Shown: in pieces, positions 50,401-60,571 of the stretch
Position numbering within the stretch: the first letter of the stretch is position 1
Layout of the letters: each line of letters starts with the position of its first letter
Position numbers and translations under genes: made by a program
The notes under the pieces: model-generated
Databases searched by the model: none
Seen by the model: only the letters and a program-made list of their open reading frames with translations
What the model was told of the DNA's origin: nothing
DNA from: Pyxicephalus adspersus
Lineage: Eukaryota > Chordata > Amphibia > Anura > Pyxicephalidae
Reading direction: 5' to 3'
Length of the DNA stretch: 64,000 nucleotides
Assembly: GCF_032062135.1 (NCBI RefSeq)
Contig: NC_092862.1
Location: 63,309,163 to 63,373,162 of the forward strand

Positions 50401-53400
50401 AGAATACAAATGCAAACACAACTATGGCAGATGGTCAACATCACAGCAATAGTATAAACATAGCAGAGGCCAAACAAGTGAAGAAACTATATCTGAGTCA
50501 AAAATGTAAACAAAATGGATATGTACACTCCTTACAGATGTCATTAAGAAATAAAAAATACTTGTCTTTCAAAGCAAGTATTTCCCAAAAGATAGTCATA
50601 AAAAGGGTTCTTATTTTTCTTGTTTGGTGCACGGGAACTACATATTTTAGTGACACATAATACAGTCAACTCATTGAGATGCAAGGAAACTCATTTCTTA
50701 TTATGGTTGACAATGTTAATGGTTAATGTTAACAGTGCCTTGGTTACTGGTACAAGAATAATGCCGTGTCTATTAAATGAAACATCTGTGCACCACAAAC
50801 AAAAGTAAGTAAATCTAAAAAGTTTGAAGTAAGTTAAAAAAATATCATTCTTCTCCATGATGAAGAAGAGACTATCTTCTTCTATGTTTTAATAAAACAA
50901 TGAAAGCTAGAAAGAAGCAACATTTATAGTGTAGTGCTGCCATATATTAACTAATGCTTAGGGAAGTAGATCGATGGTACGGGATCCCCTAAAACTTCTC
51001 TTACTTCCGTGGATTGTGATTGAATAAAATAAATTTAGAATTGAAAAGCCACACTGAGGTGCCAAAGTCCACATATGGGAATATTCAATTAAATGAAGGC
51101 TCTACACACAACCAAGACCTTTTGGATGCAAAGACTTGCCTTTCCTTCTGGGCCTAAAAAATGTTGTTTGTGGACTTATCAGCAAACCATTGGTTTTTAT
51201 TGGATACATTTATAGCGAGATGCATGCTCATCAGCAGCTAGTTGTACTAGCTGAAAATCCTGAGAAATTTAAAAAGCCAGATAGCAAACAGGCCTAAATA
51301 AAAAAATGTTTGCACTGGTCCTCTAAAAACCCACCAGCATTTAGAGTGAGAAGACGGACGTCCAAACTTATTTAAAACACAATTTATTTTAAAGAAAAGG
51401 TTGAACCATCAATCTACCACGGATTTCAGTTTTCAGTTGCATCTGCTGTGATGGTTATATTATATAGTGCTGTACCAAAATGTATGCAGCCTTTTGATTC
51501 CGAGTATTTATTGTTCCATAAGACCCAGCTAAAAGATCTAAAAGCTGCATTTATTACTCATCAAAGATGCTTCACAAACCTTTAGCTACCAAATGTATGG
51601 CAATTTTCAAGCAATTTCATTCATTTACAACTTAGTTTTTGAAAAGAAAAAAAGTTGATTGCTTTGTGCTTTTAATAGAAGCTGATTGTCATAGGCTGCC
51701 TTGACCCATTTATTCAGTTTTTCAAAGCTGAAGGTGGTTAGTATTTTCTCAAAACTACTATGTATATAAGAAGCAGAATTACCTAGGATGTAGTTAGCCT
51801 ATGTTGAGAGGAACTATTAGTAGTTGCTATGGATTTTTTTTACATAACAATTTAGGGAAGTTTAGGGAACCTGAAAGCTTTAAAAAAGAAAAAAAAAAAA
51901 AAACATCCTATATCTGTAATACCTGTGCATGACCAGATAACACATATTGGGTATCATCATACATGCTGAAATGATACTTTTTTTAGGCCCATTATATCTC
52001 TAAATTAGTGAGCTGTAGAAGTTTTAAAATGGTCACCTATTGAAAATTTTAAGTATTTTAGCTTTTAACTGTTTAATTGGGTAACACAAAACTTTAACCT
52101 CCCTAGCGGTTCATTTCTTTCCGGTTTTTATATGTCTAAAAGCGGTACATTGTTTTTCATGAAAATTTATTTTACAGTATAATATAAAAGTACGGCCGGG
52201 ACGTACACGCGCACCAACATCACCGGGAACTCCCCCCGTGACTCATCGGATGCAGAAGCAGGAAGAAGAAAGAAAGAAGACGGAGATCGCGGCGCGGGAC
52301 CCCGGCAAGTCAGGTAAGCGCTGAATTTACTAACCTTCCATAGGTGTTCCAACCCCAAGTGTGTCTCGGGGTTACCACTTTTAGCAACTTTCTTCTACCC
52401 CGAGTTACCACTAGGGAGGTTAAGGCTTGACAAATTTGATATCCATTTACTAAAAACAGGCTTGTCTTTTAAATTTCACTATTAAATGGGAATTCTATTG
52501 TGTGTATTTAAAAAACATTTGATGTGATTTTTTTCAAAAAACATAGGTTTGTATAAAAGGTTTTGTGCAAATACAACATAAAACTTAATTTTTCATGACA
52601 AAATGGCTCCGGTAATGAAGTGGTATATATAAACTGTGCAATTTACAATAATGCAGGATACGGGGTAGACATATAATATTGACACATATAATATTGACAG
52701 GTTTAAATGCCTTTTTCACTTTCAGTAACTAGTGATTCATTCCGTGCAGAAAGAGGGGAGAAGCTGCTTGAGAATGCCAGTGACATTAGTGAAGTCTACG
52801 TTTTGGCTTTTAAATGGTCAGAGCAGCTGTTAATCGTCCAGCATTGGGTGTTTACTGTTGAAGATGATATGAAAGCACATTAAGATTCTTGAATATACCC
52901 AGTTAAAAAAAAAACAACAAATGAACACATTAACTTTGAAGAAGAATGAATGGCTGCATACAGATCATATGTGTTTTATCTCTTCCAAAATCTGTGCCTG
53001 ACAGGTAAAACCTATACCAAGCAACTGTTCTTTACATCACACAATTTGTAGTTTGCTTTCTCAAACTCCATTGTAAGCATTAAGTTAGGGGTATTTTTCC
53101 TTCTTTGATCAATAACACATCAAAAATGGAATAGAGCAATATATGTCTAAAAAATGTAGGCATCTTATAAAAATGAGCACCACCACCACTAACTTATATG
53201 TTAACAAGCGGCATCGCTAATGGAAGGTATTCAGAAACACCAAGTGGAAAAATGCTAACTCACTAGGCATAAGCAAGGCAAAATCTAGTGGAAAGTTTAA
53301 TGTTTTCTTATAAAAGATTTGCCAAGCAGATTATAAACAGACTGGAATGTCATATGAACGTTAAAAATAGAACATCATCTGCTGTACAGACAGCGACCAC

Positions 53401-56400
53401 CTAAACTAGCTACACTCATTTTTATTCTTCTCTAAATTCTCCCCTACATCACTGTACATCGGTAAATTGTAAATTCAGATTACCTGTGCTATAATATGTC
53501 AGGAAAGTGTATTTTCTTTAAATAAACATATACCATTTATTTAGTAGGATTCTATGATTAGGATGTTTATCAAAGCTTGTTTAAATGTTTAGAATAAAAA
53601 AGTATCAAAATGTTTTAGCATCAAAGAGGTAACAGTATTGTCATATCTACATTGAGAAAAAATACAGAAGCTGCCATTGTTGACTTCGTTCAAAAATGCT
53701 CTTTATCTGTCAGACTGAAATGCTTGCTCATTACAATCATTTAGCTTAAATGATCATTACTCTTGATTCCTAGATCAAGACAGTGATTAAGAATACATTA
53801 TAGTCTTTGCATAAGCCAGGAAACCCAAATTTACACTTTTACTTATAGTGCACCTACCCTTATTACTTCCCCACCATTTTCTTTCAGTTTGAAGTCTTTG
53901 GCTATCTTCACTGCCCAAGTTGGGATATTATATTTGCCACACATGTGCATCAGAGCTACTTCATTTGGGCACAAAACCATGCTAAGCCTGTCATGGTCGG
54001 TGCAGGATCTATGTCACATGAGATTCAATAGTCTTTCCTGCCAGCAAAAAGAAACTGCCTGTCAAGACTTTTTTGCCAAGTGAATTTTACTTACACTGTA
54101 TACCTGTAATGATACATTTACATTACATTAGATTAATTTATTTCATTGCTCAGGCACTGTCCACTGTATGAGATTAATGTAGCTTCATTCACACATATTT
54201 GATGTTCAGGGGAAGAGAGGCAGAAAAAGCAACATTCCTAACTAGTAGCCCAGTAAACAGCCTGGCTGCAAGGGATGTTGTGACATTTAAGCTCATAGAA
54301 AACTGGATTTATAGACTGTCTTTCGCATACCTGAAATGTTTACTGGATAGAAGTAGTAGTTCATTTGATTTTCTTCATTACCTTAAGATTTTTTATACTA
54401 CATAGACTTACCAAAACGTCTACAGAACACTCCAAAGGTTGCACTTTCTTCCGCAACCCGAAGGTCAGCCAGAAGAGACAATTCAAGACCCCCTGCTACA
54501 GCATAACCACTCACAGCAGCAATTACTGGTTTAGAAAACTGCATCCTGCTAGGTCCCTGGGAAGAAATAAAGTATCAACACTCAAATGTTCATAGTTAGG
54601 CTAAACAATAAAGCAGAAATAAATCCTTTTAATGGACTACTTTGAATTGCCTTATATATAAGTGACCCTACTTACCATGGGTCCAGGTCCCTTGGCAACA
54701 TCTGGCTCTATCTTCAGAGAGTTAGCATTGTGAGCTATTTCCTTCAGATCAAATCCAGCACAGAAATTTCCACCTGCGTAATATAATGGAGTAACACATT
54801 TTAATAATTTATATTATGATAGGTCACATGCTACTTTTAGCATACCATAACCTGCTAGATCCTCACATACCTGTCTCTGACAAAAGCTCTCTCCACTTTT
54901 GGAGAGTTTCTTTATGTGACCCTCAGCCATAGTATTAGAGCCTGGGCATGCATATCAAGCTGTGCAAAACTGTATAGATGTGCAATGTTCCAGGGTAGTA
55001 CTCTTTTGGCACTGAAGCAGGTTGATGGCAGATCTTAACAGAATGATTGGCAACAGATTGTGAAAATATTCCTTGTAATGGCTTTCAGTCAATGTTTTCT
55101 GTTCTGCATATTTTTCACACGGCGCTGCTCACTGTAGAATAACTCTTACAGAGAACTGCTTACAGAGCAGGAAAGGATGTATAGGGGACTTCCCTAATAA
55201 GATAACAGATTTTTATGGAGTCTAATAGATTTGATATAATTAGCATGATGAACCTATATTGTTAAAAAAAAGAAAGAAATATAGTGAAATCATCCTAAAT
55301 AACTACTATTTGTCTAATTCCATAAGAGCAGAGTGTCCTTAAAGAAAAGGGGGGGCAAAAGCTATAACCGTTTGCAAGGGCAGGAATTGGAAGTGGCTCT
55401 GGTGCATCTTGCGGATCATGATAAAAGGAAATAGACAACTGTAGAACTGAAGTTTAGGATTGTGGTTGGGAGAGAGTCGGAGGTTAGATGTGGTACAATC
55501 AGAAAGCCTGCATAGCAACTTGACCAGACACTAGAAGGCTGCATGAGGCCTGCATGGTGGGGGCCGTGGGAGGCCTGTATGCTTGGGGAGCAGTGGTAAA
55601 AAGACCCTAGCTCTGGACGACAGGAGTTACTAAGTTCTAGGAGAGCCAAGTCTCCAGATTGTAGCTGGTCATGTGGGCTTAGTGTTGCCCCTTCACCTGG
55701 ATGAATGTCAATATGCTAGAAGATTTCAAAGCTGAGAAGACAATTTCAGGTCTAAGGTGGAGCCTGAAGCTAGTGCACCATTGCTAAGAATAATGGCTGG
55801 GAGATGTAAGAAAAAATGGTGACTAGAGGGATAGCAAAGGATCTAACAATTCACCACAGTATAAGGAAAGTGCTCCAATGGCTATTATTGTGACCTCACA
55901 GAATCCCTCTTGCCAGCAGTAAAAATCTTTAAGACATTTTAAACCTTCTAAAATAAAATGTTTTGGTTATAGTTTAGCTTTAAAAAACAAAGCATAGCTA
56001 AAGTGTCACTTTAACTTTGGAAGAACAGATAAAGTGCTGGAATTCTTGTAACATTGTATTACGTCACAAAGAACTAATTTGTATTAACACTATTTGATAT
56101 CCAGATACTTTCAAACAGCTGTTGCAAAGTTCTAAATGAAAACACATTCATATTTTGGCTCTCTGAAAAATGTTTTGTGTTTTAAGAGTGTTCTAATTAA
56201 TTCCTCACAAGCCTTTTCCAAGAAAGAGCTGTAAAACAGTTGTTATGGTACATATTTTGGGTCAAGGATACCAGCTACACAAGTAAGTTTAGTATACATT
56301 TTGATAAGAACAGTCCATTAAGGAAATGTTTAGGAACATTGTTGTATCGAGTGCATCTCTTAGCAGGTGCCCTGAGTAAGAGACATAAGCTGATTCACTT

Positions 56401-59400
56401 TCAATAGTTGCTTAATTAAGGTCCATGTAATACTAGAAGCAGCTCGAATTCTGACTTCTGTCTGGGGCATGTGGACATTAATGCAGATTAAACTGTTCGG
56501 ACATAAAAAATTCGGAAGTCAAGTAACAATTTAATTACTGATAAGTGAGGGCCCTTTGGATGCACAAATGGCACAACATGTGCCTCTATAAGGACCACAC
56601 CAAACCATAAACATGTTGTAATATTATATTGAACCTCCCTACCCTCCCACCCTAAATCTTCCGAAATATATTTCCAATGTCTGCTTGACTAAGGCTGCAT
56701 GCAAGAGAGGTCCTAAACCCTGACCAATCTGGGATTCTAGTCATGACTTGCCTATCTGCCATACATTACTTCTTGCTCATTAATGTCAGGGGTAACATAT
56801 TGGCTAAAGTCTGGGATTCCAAGTTGTATGCACCTACAAATGGGTGGTCTCCAAGGACCACAGATTAGGACAAGTGACTGACGCCTCCAGCATTACCTGG
56901 ACCCACCCAAATAAAGATAAGTATGCCTGGCCCTGCTGAAAGACCACTCAAACATCAAATAGTCAAAATTAAAAGAACTTAAAAATGAGTTCTAAGGTGC
57001 TAATTTTTAAGCACAATGACATAATTTATTCAGAATTCCCCTGGCCAATGTCTGCCACAAGGAGCTTAATGGCTGATTTGCATGGGTCACTGCTCTGAGT
57101 AATGAGAAAACTTTAATTAACTGAAAAAACATTAAAATAAATGTAAAGCAAAATTGATAATCAGATTATAATTATGATACTTTTCTTTGTGTTAAAGATG
57201 TGTGTGACTCTCCGGTGACTCAATGATAATGGAATAGTGTGTATATGTTAAACATAAGACATATAGAGCCTGATTTATGAAAGCTTTCCAAGGCTGGATA
57301 GGATACAATTTTATCAGTGAACCTGGGTGATCCAGCAAACCTGGAAAAGATTTCTTCAAAGTAATTTGCTAGAAAATGTTTTGAATCCTGGACCAGATGA
57401 ATTCCAGGTTTCTTGGATCACCCAGCTTCACTAATAATTTAATTCATCAGGCCCATAGACTGCAACAACAGTACTATGTAAACGTGGATTATTTAATATA
57501 CTTCTGAATATTGGATCCATCAAACACGGGGTATGCTTTTTAATAAACTGAGTAGAATATTATACCTTTTACAACTAGACTAAGAAGTTGTAATTTGATA
57601 GAATGCAAATTAATAAACTCTTTTGCTCACTGAAGCTCCATTGACCTACATAAACCATCATTACATATTCAGTGTTTAAGTTCAACATGAGTATGATGGG
57701 AATAGGAAGATGCGTGATAAAAATATATACTAATTCTCAGCTAAGCATCTCAAGATATTAGTTTCTTAGAAAGCGAGGACAAATATTATTTGTCAATGTA
57801 ATTTAAATTGTAAACCTCATTACCTAACTCAGCCAACCAAAGACTGATACCCAAAAACCAAGTTGACTAACTCTTAAGTCAGTCACTAATTATAAGGAAA
57901 TTGATTTTTGTAGGTGTCATTTTTAAGGGTCAAAGGTTTTAGGAACTCTGGAGCCACCAACTGGGATCCAATTAGCTGTCCTGTGGAGGTTTTAGGGAGA
58001 TGGATCCTGGTGCTGGACAGGGCTCAAATGAAATCCTGTTTTATTGAAAAACTATTTAACATACAATTCACTAGGGCAAGTTTACCAAATGTTATTAAAA
58101 GACTGAATTCTATAAGGTTAAATCATAAAATGTTCACAAAATGCTTTACTTCACAAAATACTTTATGATGTGAAATTGTCAGATGTCAACAAAATGATTC
58201 ACACTCTCCAGTGAAATGGCTGTGTGCTAAAACTGAGGGTAGTTACCCTACATAGTGGGTTTTCATCAGAAAATGAGATGAAGAAATTAAACTGATTAAC
58301 GAAGCTTCTCTAAAAAATAGCTAGTAAAATAGCAACCTAAGGAGAGCGGGTTAAATATGACTTCACCAATGATGTCATTTTGTTTGCACTCACAACAAAT
58401 CCTTCTAAGCAGGTCTTTCACAAAGTCAGGGCCCAATTATCAAAGATTTCTTTCCACATATGAAAAATGTAGGATGTGAAATAATAAAAACAAAGTTTCT
58501 TAGGAAAGTTTAAATTTAATAGCTTCCCAACTCAGCTTTCTGACTTCCTGGTCATGTAACAAAAGGTGCAAGTCATATTTTCTTAGTAAACACTGAAAAA
58601 AAGGGGCCTGTATCTCATTTTGAAATAAAGTGAAGGGGAACATGGAAACTTACACTTGGCCCCTCTACTTATACGTCAGAACGACTACTGGAATTAGTGT
58701 GCTTAGGGTCGAGTTACAGTGCCTGATGGCAAATCTTCTTTGAGAAAACTAAGCTTACATTTTTGTCTAGCTGATATTTAGAGAACAAAAATGAGCTTCT
58801 GTATTTCTCATGTACAGTATGCATATGGATCACATAGGTGCTTTATATGCACCTGTCTTCTAACCGCACCAAATTCTTAAAAGATCCCTAACAGTGCTAC
58901 TGACTGAAATTTGGCAGTAACTCTAAGAAAAATATTCATAAAGCAGTGAACCTAACATTCACCAAAAAACAACAGAAAAGTTGGATATTTTTTGAGAGCT
59001 GTATATCAGTATAGACACCCTGTTTAGCTTATAGTATCTTGTCAAAATATGCTATACACTTTTATTTTAAAAATGAATAACATTTTTATGTTAAGCTAAA
59101 TTAATCACCTGCCACTGGTACATAATTGCTTGAATATACACATTAAATATCCTTTTGGCTTGTGTCAGGTTTTATCTAATACAGTGAGGGAAAGAAGTAT
59201 TTGATCCCTTGCTGATTTTGTACGTTTGCCCTCTGACAAAGAAATGACCAGTCTATAATTGTAATTGTAGGTTTATTGTAGGTGTGAGAGACAGAATAAC
59301 AACAAAAAAACCCTCAAAAACCTGGTGCTTTATGTGCATTGTAATGAGTGAAATAAGTATTTGATCCCCTATCAACCAGCAAGATTTCGGGCTCCCAGGT

Positions 59401-60515
59401 GTCTTCACTGTATGCAGGCAACAAGCTGAGATTAGGAGCACCCTCTGTAAAGGGAGTGCTCCTAATCCAAGCTTGTTACAGTACCTGTATAAAAGACACA
59501 CACAGAAGCAATCAATCAGATTTCAAACTAGCCACCATGGCCAAGACCAAAGAGCTGTCCATGGATGTCAGGGACATGACTGTAGACCTACGCAAGGCTG
59601 AACTGGGCTACAAGACTATCACCAAGCAGCTTGGTGAGAAGGTGACAACAGTTGGCGCGATAATTCGCAAATGGAAGAAACACAAAATACCTGTCAATCT
59701 CCCTCGGTCTGGGGCTCCATGCAAGATCTCCCCCTTCGTGGAGTTACAATGATCATGAGAACGGTGACGAAGCTACCCAGAACTACATCAAGAAAACAAT
59801 TGGTAACACACTGCGTCGTGAAGGCCTGAAAACTTGCAGAGCCCACAAGGTCCCCCTGCTCAAGATAGCACATGTACAGACGCGTCTGCAGTTTATGAAT
59901 GTAATGAATGTCTGAATGATCCAGAGGAGAACTGGGGGAAAGTGTTGTAGTTGTGCGAGACCAAAATTGAGCTGTTTGGCATCAACTCGCAGTGTTTCGA
60001 GGAGGAGGAATGCTGCCTATGACACCAAGAACACCATCCCCACCGCCAAACATGGAGGTGGACAAAATATGCTTTGGGGGTGTTTTTCTGCAAAGGGACA
60101 AGACACCTTCACTGCATCTAAGGAACAATGGACGGGGCCATGTACAGTCAAATCCTGAGTGAGCACCTCCTTCCCCCAGCCAGGGCAATGAAAATGGGTC
60201 GTGGATGGGTATTCCAGCATGACAATGACCCAAAACACACGGCCAAGGTAACAAAGGAGTGGCTCAAAAAGAAGCACATGAAGGTCCTGGAGTGGCCTAG
60301 CCATAGGGGATCAAATACTTTTTTCACTCATTACAATGCACATCAAGCTCTGACTTTTGAGCACTGGGATTTTGAGGGTTCTTTTGTTGTTATTCTGTCT
60401 CTCACACCTACAATAAACCTACAATTACAATTATAGACTGGATTTTTTTTGTCAGAGGGCAAACGTACAAAATCAGCAGGGGATCAAATACTTCTTTCCC
60501 TTTCTGTATATACAG

Positions 60516-60571
<56 letters not shown>

